Positions 51,701 through 59,220 of a stretch of DNA of 64,000 bases are shown here, in pieces. This DNA is from Tritrichomonas musculus (taxonomy: Eukaryota; Parabasalia; Tritrichomonadida; Tritrichomonadidae). The notes beneath the pieces are model-generated. The model was given only the letters and a program-made list of their open reading frames with translations. It had not been told where the DNA came from and did not search any database. Where the stretch lies: positions 4,216,001 through 4,280,000 of the forward strand of contig JAPFFF010000008.1 in the NCBI GenBank assembly GCA_039105265.1, read 5' to 3'. The position numbers were made by a program, and so were the translations under genes. Position 1 is the first letter of the stretch. Each line of letters opens with the position of its first letter.

Positions 51701-52216
51701 ATAGACGTGTTCTGTATCAGATAAAATGAATTTTTTATAACCATATTTAATTATAACATATTCACACTTCATTTCAACTTGAATATGGCTGTCAGAAGTT
51801 ATTGCAATGAAAGGATACTTGATATGGAGAACTTCGTTTCCTGAATTCTTGAATTGGATGTAGTGTTTGATGCATGTGGATGAATAAAACAATTGTTTCT
51901 TTTTGAATTCATCGATGATTTCATCAAAGGTCATTTTATAACAATTTTCAATATAAATATTTAAAAAAATTTCAGGAAATCGAAAAACAAAAGTTAAACT
52001 TTCGTAACGAAAATTGATTTTGACTATAAATTCATGATTGTATTCAACTTTTGAGAGTTCATCATTCTTTTCGTTGAGAATAGAGATATTTGTTGAATTC
52101 GTGTGAAGATCTGATGCAATTTCCTTTTTTAAATCATACACTGTTTTACATTTATGAGTATCAACTTTGATAGATTTCGAAAATAAAGAATCTAATGAAT
52201 ATATAAAGGTTTTCAT
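48701..52216 (-). CDS. Ubiquitin-like-headed repeat protein with SUMO-interaction-like motifs
   Basis: 1171 residues from the ATG at 52216. The first 300 residues are ordered. Residues 1-70 suit a ubiquitin-like fold ('FSKSIKVDTHKCKTVYDLKK', 'ISILNEKNDELS'), and a second similar unit may follow ('KFILSDTEHVYDANNLIQKI' with 'LLLDRNKKERLGYEKLNKYE', about 160-215) and a third ('VDEVKQIIAQKYS', about 235-295). Residues about 475-905 are tandem repeats of 46-54 residues with 'TKYHLTKQNIIHDDLKENNN' and 'YTDSNDDSY'. The acidic C-terminus twice carries 'NIVLIEEEEEE/DIVLIEEEEEE', and 'DDIEIIDDE' occurs at about residue 350; a hydrophobic 3-4 residue core beside acids is the SUMO-interacting-motif pattern. 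No enzyme domain seen. Probably a scaffold in ubiquitin/SUMO signalling (inference). Confidence 0.65.
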   Translation of the reverse strand: MKTFIYSLDSLFSKSIKVDTHKCKTVYDLKKEIASDLHTNSTNISILNEKNDELSKVEYNHEFIVKINFRYESLTFVFRFPEIFLNIYIENCYKMTFDEIIDEFKKKQLFYSSTCIKHYIQFKNSGNEVLHIKYPFIAITSDSHIQVEMKCEYVIIKYGYKKFILSDTEHVYDANNLIQKIYSNSKSVLLLDRNKKERLGYEKLNKYETYNIVVLYTVRFQDINNFKSYFSQEIDFLTKVDEVKQIIAQKYSKNDTRLYKYDIRLFDEFRKPISDSFKTLKSYQFLDKVFYFDTGSNNQVKISPKKLESHKISNKDGDQLNSYSKHTEKNKKIDDSYNNSTKVKFESKDNYNYNSDDDIEIIDDETNSEFQSTNESISNDSSDYYPSHQAKPIIRSDQKNGSKNKDDDCYNKQTIKPRQQICPKHTNQSYNGLELNSEYNSLNKEGSTFNNIKQNYESKFDINYTDSNDDSNVDNLTTGIKYHFTNQNIIYDESKENNNTFNNNKQKSKYEPANPINITDSNDDFHQNDQTTVTKYQQNQERIIHDDLKGNKKTYNNNEPTSYTSYTDSNNDSYANNSTTWTKYHQTKQNIIHDDFKENNNTLNNTEPTNYTSYTDSNDDSYANNPTTGTEYHQTKQNIIHDEFKGNNRTFNNTEPTYYNSYYSYTDSKDVSYEKDQPTVTKYHLTKQNIIHDDLKEDNNKFNDIKPKSKYEPTSHTSFTDSSDDLHQSNQQAGTKYHLTKEDIIHDDLKEYDNTINNIEPTNNTNYTDSNDDSYEKDQPIVTKYHLTKQNIIHDDLKENNNTFNDIKPKSKYEPTNYTSYTDSNDDSYANNQSAGTKYHLTKENIIHDDLNEYNDTLNNNKPESKYEPTNSSSHTDSNNDFNKSDQPTVTKYHLTKQNIFDDDINNGKEGLYPSNSKFTINNRPKPESESQYQPMNHFDHNDFSENKNEGSNSNAEYHTKNQISNENNLSNSEKIENTYYFDHFNDSSSSTNNANKTTFCEDEKSTKTELNQKQKSVSDDIFISNDYNDIEVSDESEIKHYSHALKEEEDKNELFYKKEDDNPKLHYMQSSSSEYEKHANANINDNIVLIEEEEEEMEDENPSQNDNQRHSSHNIISTNEKNASTNIDNDIVLIEEEEEETDNVTPSQDDNQHHSSHNILSFSSDDNNKE
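49490..50790 (-). repeat. Tandem protein-coding repeats, 46-54 codons each
   Basis: Nine occurrences of the 'TKYHxTKxNIIHDD' heading define eight complete units plus a partial one inside the gene at 48701-52216. Units alternate between a long form containing 'KPKSKYEPT' and a short form without it, so lengths vary. DNA identity between neighbours is high, indicating recent expansion. Confidence 0.8.
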
Positions 52217-52254
52217 ATAATTCTATATAATAAACTTTTTCAAATAAAAAAAAT

Positions 52255-52440
52255 TTTGGTCCACTTTTTCATTTAAAAAATTTTCGACTATGATACCAAT
52301 ATTTTTTGATATCTACAATAATTTCATTGAAAATTGCAATAAAAAGATCTTGATATTTACTCTATTGTATATTAGAATAGTATTTATTTTTTTTTTACTT
52401 TTCTATTGGTTGATAATCCTGAAGATAATTAATTAAAATT
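52255..52440 (+). pseudogene. Truncated copy of the 5' end of the kinase-BspA gene
   Basis: Positions about 52308-52440 match the first 130 bases of the coding sequence starting at 52983, with shared blocks 'aaaaagatcttgatattta', 'tttacttttc' and 'aatcctga.gataat'. The upstream 'tccactttttca' block is shared too. Small deletions and stops show it is dead. It lies about 600 bp before the intact gene in the same orientation. Confidence 0.7.
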
Positions 52441-52899
52441 TTTTTGAAGTGACTAATAATAAAAATATAGAAACAAATTAAGGAATGTATTTTATTTACT
52501 TGTAAACATAAGTTATATACATCAAGTTATACTCTTAATATACGAATGAATGATAATAAAGATTTTACTATTGTTGATTATAATCATTAAATTATCCAAA
52601 TTATCATGAAAATATATGTTGAATGACATAAAAATGTTTTTAACAGTGATATATTTATTAGCTTTTGAACTTGCTATTTTTTAAAAAATTGATAAAAGAA
52701 TGAATATATATCATAGAGCCTGTTGATTAACATATTATTGATAGTTCTGTATTGGAAGTAGATTTTGATGATTTTCAACCTAATATTATTTAAATCATCA
52801 AAATCCTTTAAATATTAATTATAAATAGATGTTAACATAAAACAAAATGTATATGAAATATCAATTCCAATAGTTTTTATCAATTTCTTAAAATTCAAA

Positions 52900-52966
52900 C
52901 TCTAATTCAAAGTGGAAAATTTTCTCTCCACTTTTTCAGTATAAAATTTCCCACTTTGAATTAGAG
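52900..52966. repeat. Hairpin-forming inverted repeat upstream of the kinase-BspA gene
   Basis: Positions 52900-52915 ('ctctaattcaaagtgg') and 52951-52966 are exact reverse complements, continuing imperfectly inward for about seven more bases. The 3' arm ends 16 bases before the ATG at 52983. It is either a small MITE or a leader hairpin that could affect expression. Confidence 0.55.
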
Positions 52967-52982
52967 CTTTAAAGTTTAACAA

Positions 52983-55900
52983 ATGCATGAAAACTACAAT
53001 AATTTCCTTGCACATTACAATAAAAAAGATCTTGATATTTACCCTGTTGCTTATTCCAAAAGCGTTTATTCTTTTACTTTTCATTTGATTGAAAATCCTG
53101 ATGATATTAATGAAATATTTGATGAAGAGATTAATGATAAAATTAAAAAAACAAGCGATGTTATAATTGATTTTAACGTGCATTATCCATCATATTTTGT
53201 ATTTTGTATTGAAGAAATGCTTATTGTTATCAATATTGAACATTTATCATTGCTGAATGATTATTTTATTAACAACCGAAATCTAAAATTTTTCTTTATA
53301 AATAATGCTGAAAAGAATATCGCCAATCATTCTGATCCTAATATACATAATATTTTTTATAATATTATCAAAGATAAAAAATCAAATGAAGATCTTGATA
53401 CAATCAAATCTTTAGAATGGTCCGAAATAAAGTTCGCAATTAACAAAAAAGATTCAAATAAATTTGCAGATGTTATAAAAGAGAGCTTTTTGATTTATCA
53501 AATTGTTAAAAGTTTTTACAAGACATATTGTAACCGATTTGACAATTATTTCAAAGATAAAGAAAGCCAAATAAAACTTGATAAATTAAAAGAAGATGAG
53601 TATGATGTTTTAAAAAGTGTTGGATCTGGATCAGGAGGATTTGTAAAACTTTTTTACTACATCGAGAAAAAATTTCTCTTTGTAGGCAAAATTTACAACG
53701 TTTCTCCAAGCGACGAGCCAGACAAATTACGAGAAAGAGAGATGACAAATTTGGAAAATATATCCCACCCGAATATTCCAAAATTCTATGGGAAATTTGA
53801 GTACGGGAACCAAACAGCGGTAGCGACTGAATTTATCAACGGGCATACACTATCAAATCTGTTAAAGAGAGAGAAAATTGAACTGAAAGAAAAAATTGAA
53901 ATTTTTATTCAAACTTTGATTACTCTTAAATATCTCCACAGCAAAAACTACGTTTATCGAGATTTAAAGCCAAACAATGTAATGGTTGATTGTAATGGGA
54001 CGGTTGTCATTATTGATTTTGATCGAATGCTTCAATCAGATGGAACATACTCATGTTCGGTCGGAGGTCCTTATGCTGCACCAGAAGTCCAAAAAGGTGA
54101 TTATTTCAAAGAGTCAGATATTTACTCGTTTGGAATTTTAGCTTATTGTATGTTAACTTCAAGAGAACCAAAAAGTAAGAATGGTATGTATGTATTAGAA
54201 GACGAAAAAAATGAAATTCCATATAAACTCAAAAATATATATTTGAGATGTGCAAGTATTAATAAAGAAGAACGGCCATCCATTGATTCTATAATTGAAG
54301 ATCTATTGTTATACTGCACAGAAAACAATTTTCGCATGAAATCTCCATTTGCACAATGTTCATCATTGAGAGAAATCACAATTCCTTCTTATTTCATTCC
54401 AATTATATCTTATGCTTTCAGTGGATGTTCATCATTGACACAAATCACAATTCCTTCTTCTGTGACAAAAATTATATCTTATGCTTTCAGTGGATGTTCA
54501 TCATTGACACAAATCACAATTCCTTCTTCTGTGACAGAAATTGGATCTTATGCTTTCAGTGGATGTTCATCATTGACACAAATCACAATTCCTTCTTCTG
54601 TAAAAGAAATCCAAAGAGCAGCATTCTATAAATGTTCATCATTGATTCAAATCACAATTCCTCCTTCTGTAACAGAAATTGGCGATTCTACTTTTAGTGG
54701 ATGTTCATCATTGAAACAAATCGAAATTCCTCCTTCTGTAACTTCAATTGGAAAATATGCGTTTAATCGATGCTCATCATTGGAACAAATCACAATTCCT
54801 TTAAATGTAACTTCAATTGGTGATAATGCTTTTAGTGGATGTTCATCATTGACGTTAATCTCAATTCTTTCAAATATAAATTCAATTTGTGATAGTGCTT
54901 TTAGTGGATGTTCATCATTGACACAAATCACAATTCCTTCAAAAGTAACTAAAATTGGATCTTTTGCTTTCAGTGGATGTTCATCATTGACACAAATCAC
55001 AATTCCTTCTTATGTAACAGAAATTGGAGATTCTGCTTTCAGAGGATGTTCATCACTGAAACAAATCACAATTCCTTCTTATGTAAAAATAATTGTATCT
55101 TCTGCTTTCAGAGGATGTTCATCATTGACACAAATCACAATTCCTTCTTCTGTGACAGAAATTGGATCTTCTGCTTTCAGAGGATGTTCATCATTGACAC
55201 AAATCACAATTCTTTCTTCTGTAACAGAAATTGGAAAAGAAGCCTTCAATGGAATTAAATCATTAATAATTGAAGGAAATATTAAAAAGATAGTGAACAA
55301 TATGTTCTATAGATGTTCATCATTGACACAAATCACAATTCCTTCTTCTGTAACAGAAATTGGAGATTCTTCTTTCGAAGGATGTTCATCATTGACACAA
55401 ATCACAATTCCTTCAAAAGTAACAAAAATTGGAGATTCTGCTTTCAGTGGATGTTCATCATTGACACAAATCACAATTCCTTCAAAAGTAACAAAAATTG
55501 GAAAAGAAGCCTTCAATGGAATTAAATCATTAATAATTGAGGGAAATATTAAAAAGATAGTAAACGATATGTTCTATAGATGTTCATCATTGACACAAAT
55601 CACAATTCCTTCTTCTGTGACAGTAATTGGATCTTCTGCTTTCAGTGGATGTTCATCATTGACACAAATCACAATTCCTTCTTCTGTGACAGAAATTGGA
55701 TCTTATGCTTTCAGTGGAATTAAATCATTAATAATTGAGGGAAATATTAAAAAGATAGTAAACGATATGTTCTATAGATGTTCATCATTGGCACAAATCA
55801 CTATTCCTTCTTCTGTGACAGAAATTGGATCTTCTGCTTTCAGTGGATGTTCATCATTGACACAAATCACAATTCCTTCTTCTGTAACAGAAATTGGATC

Positions 55901-58502
55901 TACTTCTTTCAGTGGATGTTCATCATTGACACAAATCACAATTCCTTCAAAAGTAACAAAAATTGGAGATTCTGCTTTCAGTGGATGTTCATCATTGACA
56001 CAAATCACAATTCCTTCTTCTGTAACAGAAATTGGATCTATTTCTTTCAGTGGATGTTCATCATTGACACAAATCACAATTCCTTCAAAAGTAACAAAAA
56101 TTGGAGATTCTGCTTTCAGTGGATGTTCATCATTGACACAAATCACAATTCCTTCAAAAGTAACAAAAATTGGAGATTCTGCTTTCAGTGGATGTTCATC
56201 ATTGACACAAATCACAATTCCTTCAAAAGTAACAAAAATTGGAGATTCTGCTTTCAGTGGATGTTCATCATTGACACAAATCACAATTCCTTCAAAAGTA
56301 ACAAAAATTGGAGATTCTGCTTTCAGTGGATGTTCATCATTGACACAAATCACAATTCCTTCAAAAGTAACAAAAATTGGAGATTCTGCTTTCAGTGGAT
56401 GTTCATCATTGACACAAATCACAATTCCTTCTTCTGTGACAGAAATTGGATCTTCTGCTTTCAGTGGATGTTCATTATTGACACAAATCACAATTCCTTC
56501 TTCTGTGACAGAAATTGGATCTTCTGCTTTCAGTGGATGTTCATCATTGACACAAATCACAATTCCTTCTTCTGTAACAGAAATTGGATCTTCTGCTTTC
56601 AGTGGATGTTCATCATTGACACAAATCACAATTCCTTCTTCTGTGACAGAAATTGGATCTTCTGCTTTCAGTGGATGTTCATCATTGACACAAATCACAA
56701 TTCTTTCTTCTGTAACTAAAATTGCATCTTCTGCTTTCAGTGGATGTTCATCATTGACACAAATCACAATTCCTTCTTCTGTGACAAAAATTGGATCTTC
56801 TGCTTTCAGTGGATGTTCATCATTGGCACAAATCACAATTCCTTCTTCTGTGACAGAAATTGGATCTTCTGCTTTCAGTGGATGTTCATCATTGGCACAA
56901 ATCACAATTCCTTCTTCTGTGACAGAAATTGGATCTTCTGCTTTCATAGGATGTTCATCATTGGCACAAATCACAATTCCTTCTTCTGTGACAGAAATTG
57001 GATCTTCTGCTTTCAGTGGATGTTCATCATTGACACAAATCACAATTCTTTCTTCTGTAACTAAAATTGCATCTTCTGCTTTCAGTGGATGTTCATCATT
57101 GATACAAATCACAATTCCTTCTTCTGTGACAGAAATTGGATCTTCTGCTTTCAGTGGATGTTCATTATTGACACAAATCACAATTCCTTCTTCTGTGACA
57201 GAAATTGGATCTTCTGCTTTCAGTGGATGTTCATCATTGACACAAATCACAATTCCTTCTTCTGTAACAGAAATTGGATCTTCTGCTTTCGAAGGATGTT
57301 CATCATTGACACAAATCACAATTCCTTCTTCTGTAACAGAAATTGGATCTTCTGCTTTCGAAGGATGTTCATCATTGATACAAATCACAATTCCTTCTTC
57401 TGTGACAAAAATTGGATCTTTTGCTTTCAGTGGATGTTCATCATTGACACAAATCACAATTCTTTCTTCTGTAACTAAAATTGCATCTTCTGCTTTCAGT
57501 GGATGTTCATCATTGACACAAATCACAATTCCTTCTTCTGTGACAGAAATTGGATCTTATGCTTTCAGTAGATGTTCATCATTGACACAAATCACAATTC
57601 CTTCTTCTGTAACTAAAATTGCATCTTATGCTTTCAGTAGATGTTCATCATTGACACAAATCACAATTCCTTTTTCTGTAACTAAAATTGCATCTTATGC
57701 TTTCAGTAGATGTTCATCATTGACACAAATCACAATTCCTTCTTCTGTGACAGAAATTGGATCTTATGCTTTCAGTGGATGTTCATCATTGACACAAATC
57801 ACAATTCCTTCTTCTGTAACTAAAATTGGATCTTCTGCTTTCATAGTATGTTCATCATTGATACAAATCACAATTCCTTCTTCTGTAACTAAAATTGGAT
57901 TTTCTGCTTTCGAAGGATGTTCATCATTGATACAAATCACAATTCCTTCTTCTGTAACTAAAATTGCATCTTCTGCTTTCGAAGGATGTTCATCATTGAC
58001 ACAAATCACAATTCCTTCTTCTGTGACAGAAATTGGATCTTCTGCTTTCAGTGGATGTTCATCATTGACACAAATCACAATTCCTTCTTCTGTGACAGAA
58101 ATTGGATCTTCTGCTTTCAGTAGATGTTCATCATTGACACAAATCACAATTCCTTCTTTTGTAACAAAAATTGGATCTTCTGCTTTCAGTGGATGTTCAT
58201 CATTGACACAAATCACAATTCCTTCAAAAGTAACAAAAATTGGATCTTCTGCTTTCAGTGGATGTTCATCATTGACACAAATCACAATTCCTTCAAAAGT
58301 AACAAAAATTGGATCTTCTGCTTTCAGTGGATGTTCATCATTGACACAAATCACAATTCTTTCAAAAGTAACAAAAATTGGATCTTTTGCTTTCAGTGGA
58401 TGTTCATCATTGACACAAATCACAATTCCTTCTTCTGTAACAGAAATTGGATCTTCTGCTTTCAGTGGATGTTCATCATTGGCACATCCCTTCTATATTT
58501 GA
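52983..58502 (+). CDS. Protein kinase fused to a long BspA-like leucine-rich-repeat array
   Basis: 1839 residues; the ATG at 52983 starts a unique domain of about 200 residues that I do not recognise, with no signal peptide. The kinase (about 207-450) has 'VGSGSGGFV' (213-221), ATP-binding Lys236 in 'FVGKIY', 'YRDLKPNN' with Asp327 (Tyr replaces the usual His), and 'IDFDRM' (345-350), where the usual DFG is DFD. 'PYAAPEV' and 'SDIYSFGILAYCML' complete the C-lobe. From residue 459 to the end run 57 units of 23 residues built on 'CSSLTQITIPSSVTEIGSSAFSG', plus three 20-residue inserts ('IKSLIIEGNIKKIVNNMFYR' type). The absence of a membrane segment suggests an intracellular kinase with a very large recognition solenoid. 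The 3' end appears frameshifted. Confidence 0.88.
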   Translation: MHENYNNFLAHYNKKDLDIYPVAYSKSVYSFTFHLIENPDDINEIFDEEINDKIKKTSDVIIDFNVHYPSYFVFCIEEMLIVINIEHLSLLNDYFINNRNLKFFFINNAEKNIANHSDPNIHNIFYNIIKDKKSNEDLDTIKSLEWSEIKFAINKKDSNKFADVIKESFLIYQIVKSFYKTYCNRFDNYFKDKESQIKLDKLKEDEYDVLKSVGSGSGGFVKLFYYIEKKFLFVGKIYNVSPSDEPDKLREREMTNLENISHPNIPKFYGKFEYGNQTAVATEFINGHTLSNLLKREKIELKEKIEIFIQTLITLKYLHSKNYVYRDLKPNNVMVDCNGTVVIIDFDRMLQSDGTYSCSVGGPYAAPEVQKGDYFKESDIYSFGILAYCMLTSREPKSKNGMYVLEDEKNEIPYKLKNIYLRCASINKEERPSIDSIIEDLLLYCTENNFRMKSPFAQCSSLREITIPSYFIPIISYAFSGCSSLTQITIPSSVTKIISYAFSGCSSLTQITIPSSVTEIGSYAFSGCSSLTQITIPSSVKEIQRAAFYKCSSLIQITIPPSVTEIGDSTFSGCSSLKQIEIPPSVTSIGKYAFNRCSSLEQITIPLNVTSIGDNAFSGCSSLTLISILSNINSICDSAFSGCSSLTQITIPSKVTKIGSFAFSGCSSLTQITIPSYVTEIGDSAFRGCSSLKQITIPSYVKIIVSSAFRGCSSLTQITIPSSVTEIGSSAFRGCSSLTQITILSSVTEIGKEAFNGIKSLIIEGNIKKIVNNMFYRCSSLTQITIPSSVTEIGDSSFEGCSSLTQITIPSKVTKIGDSAFSGCSSLTQITIPSKVTKIGKEAFNGIKSLIIEGNIKKIVNDMFYRCSSLTQITIPSSVTVIGSSAFSGCSSLTQITIPSSVTEIGSYAFSGIKSLIIEGNIKKIVNDMFYRCSSLAQITIPSSVTEIGSSAFSGCSSLTQITIPSSVTEIGSTSFSGCSSLTQITIPSKVTKIGDSAFSGCSSLTQITIPSSVTEIGSISFSGCSSLTQITIPSKVTKIGDSAFSGCSSLTQITIPSKVTKIGDSAFSGCSSLTQITIPSKVTKIGDSAFSGCSSLTQITIPSKVTKIGDSAFSGCSSLTQITIPSKVTKIGDSAFSGCSSLTQITIPSSVTEIGSSAFSGCSLLTQITIPSSVTEIGSSAFSGCSSLTQITIPSSVTEIGSSAFSGCSSLTQITIPSSVTEIGSSAFSGCSSLTQITILSSVTKIASSAFSGCSSLTQITIPSSVTKIGSSAFSGCSSLAQITIPSSVTEIGSSAFSGCSSLAQITIPSSVTEIGSSAFIGCSSLAQITIPSSVTEIGSSAFSGCSSLTQITILSSVTKIASSAFSGCSSLIQITIPSSVTEIGSSAFSGCSLLTQITIPSSVTEIGSSAFSGCSSLTQITIPSSVTEIGSSAFEGCSSLTQITIPSSVTEIGSSAFEGCSSLIQITIPSSVTKIGSFAFSGCSSLTQITILSSVTKIASSAFSGCSSLTQITIPSSVTEIGSYAFSRCSSLTQITIPSSVTKIASYAFSRCSSLTQITIPFSVTKIASYAFSRCSSLTQITIPSSVTEIGSYAFSGCSSLTQITIPSSVTKIGSSAFIVCSSLIQITIPSSVTKIGFSAFEGCSSLIQITIPSSVTKIASSAFEGCSSLTQITIPSSVTEIGSSAFSGCSSLTQITIPSSVTEIGSSAFSRCSSLTQITIPSFVTKIGSSAFSGCSSLTQITIPSKVTKIGSSAFSGCSSLTQITIPSKVTKIGSSAFSGCSSLTQITILSKVTKIGSFAFSGCSSLTQITIPSSVTEIGSSAFSGCSSLAHPFYI
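54357..58472 (+). repeat. Array of 57 near-identical 69-bp BspA repeat units
   Basis: Successive units keep a strict 69-bp period. The DNA 'ggatgttcatcattgacaca' recurs in nearly every unit, so the units are more alike than protein selection alone requires. Three 60-bp inserts near 55253, 55513 and 55718 mark higher-order duplications of larger blocks. The first eight units are more diverged than the rest, so expansion took place in the middle and 3' part. The period explains why other frames and the opposite strand also stay open. Confidence 0.95.
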
Positions 58503-58618
58503 AGACTTCGATTGAATGGGATTTTCTCAAACAATGCTCATCAATGGCGCAAGTCACAATTCTTTCTTCTGTAAAAGAAATTAGATCTTCTTATTTTCTA
58601 TCAAATAAAAAAAAATAA
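58503..58618 (+). pseudogene. Frameshifted tail of the kinase-BspA gene
   Basis: Directly after the stop at 58502, the neighbouring frame continues with 'LKQCSSMAQVTILSSVKEIR', one more BspA repeat, and then stops at 58618. The annotated C-terminus ('SLAHPFYI') is therefore the product of a frame change near 58485. Confidence 0.7.
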
Positions 58619-58625
58619 TAAGAAT

Positions 58626-58781
58626 TTAAGGTTGAATATCAAAAGTCCCATCGAAGGCCGCCCTCAACATTCGTTTCCGCATATCATCGTGCACATAGAT
58701 CACTTCGTGGGTTGGGGATGGGAATGATGGTATGCTTGGTCGGTCTAGGCCCATCCCCTTTAACATTCCTAAATATTCGTT
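58626..58781 (-). pseudogene. Integrase/retroelement Pol C-terminal-like fragment
   Basis: The minus strand reads 51 codons: 'EYLGMLKGMGLDRPSIPSF' then 'PTHEVIYVHDDMRKRMLRAA' and 'FDGTFDIQP' before a stop. The pattern 'THVFVRxDxVRKPLxPxYDGPFxV' after the catalytic core of Ty3/gypsy-type integrases is very similar. The block has a G+C content clearly above its surroundings. No other part of an element is visible, so it is an isolated scrap. A Maverick-type integrase tail is an alternative. Confidence 0.5.
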
Positions 58782-59220
58782 TCAAATTTGAAAAAATATT
58801 GACAAAATGATGAATATAAAACGTAAATCTCTGTTTAAAAACTGATATTTGAGCTTTCTTTGTTTTGATGATTAAACCTCATAAGCGATCAATGACAAGA
58901 CAGTTGTTTTTATGATTGCCTTCAACTTGCTTAACATTTTAATAAAAAAAATTTGCTATTAACTTTGATTTAATTGAATATCACAAAATAGTATAATTAA
59001 ATATCGCTTTTTCACTGTGAAAATATGATTTTTCAATTTTCATCCTTTAGAAAAAAAATCTTTTTGATTTTCTTAATTATTATAATTCAATAATTCAAGT
59101 TTTATTCAAAAAAAAAAAAAAAAAACTAAAAAATCAATAGAACTATGTTTTTTATCCCATTTATAAGCTATAATTTTCCAAAAAAAAGCAACACTTTCCA
59201 AGAGTTTGAACAAAAATGAT
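58782..59220. other. Gene-free A+T-rich spacer
   Basis: Nothing recognised; a poly-A run lies at about 59108-59125. Confidence 0.5.

Noticed and set aside
55772-57526. Minus-strand 584-codon frame and several plus-strand frames across the repeat array
   Set aside because: The 69-bp period lets every frame remain open together. The protein text of these frames is only the repeat read wrongly, and the kinase frame is the real one.
54357-58472. Regular direct repeats that could suggest a CRISPR-like array
   Set aside because: The units are contiguous coding LRR repeats without distinct spacers, in a eukaryotic gene.
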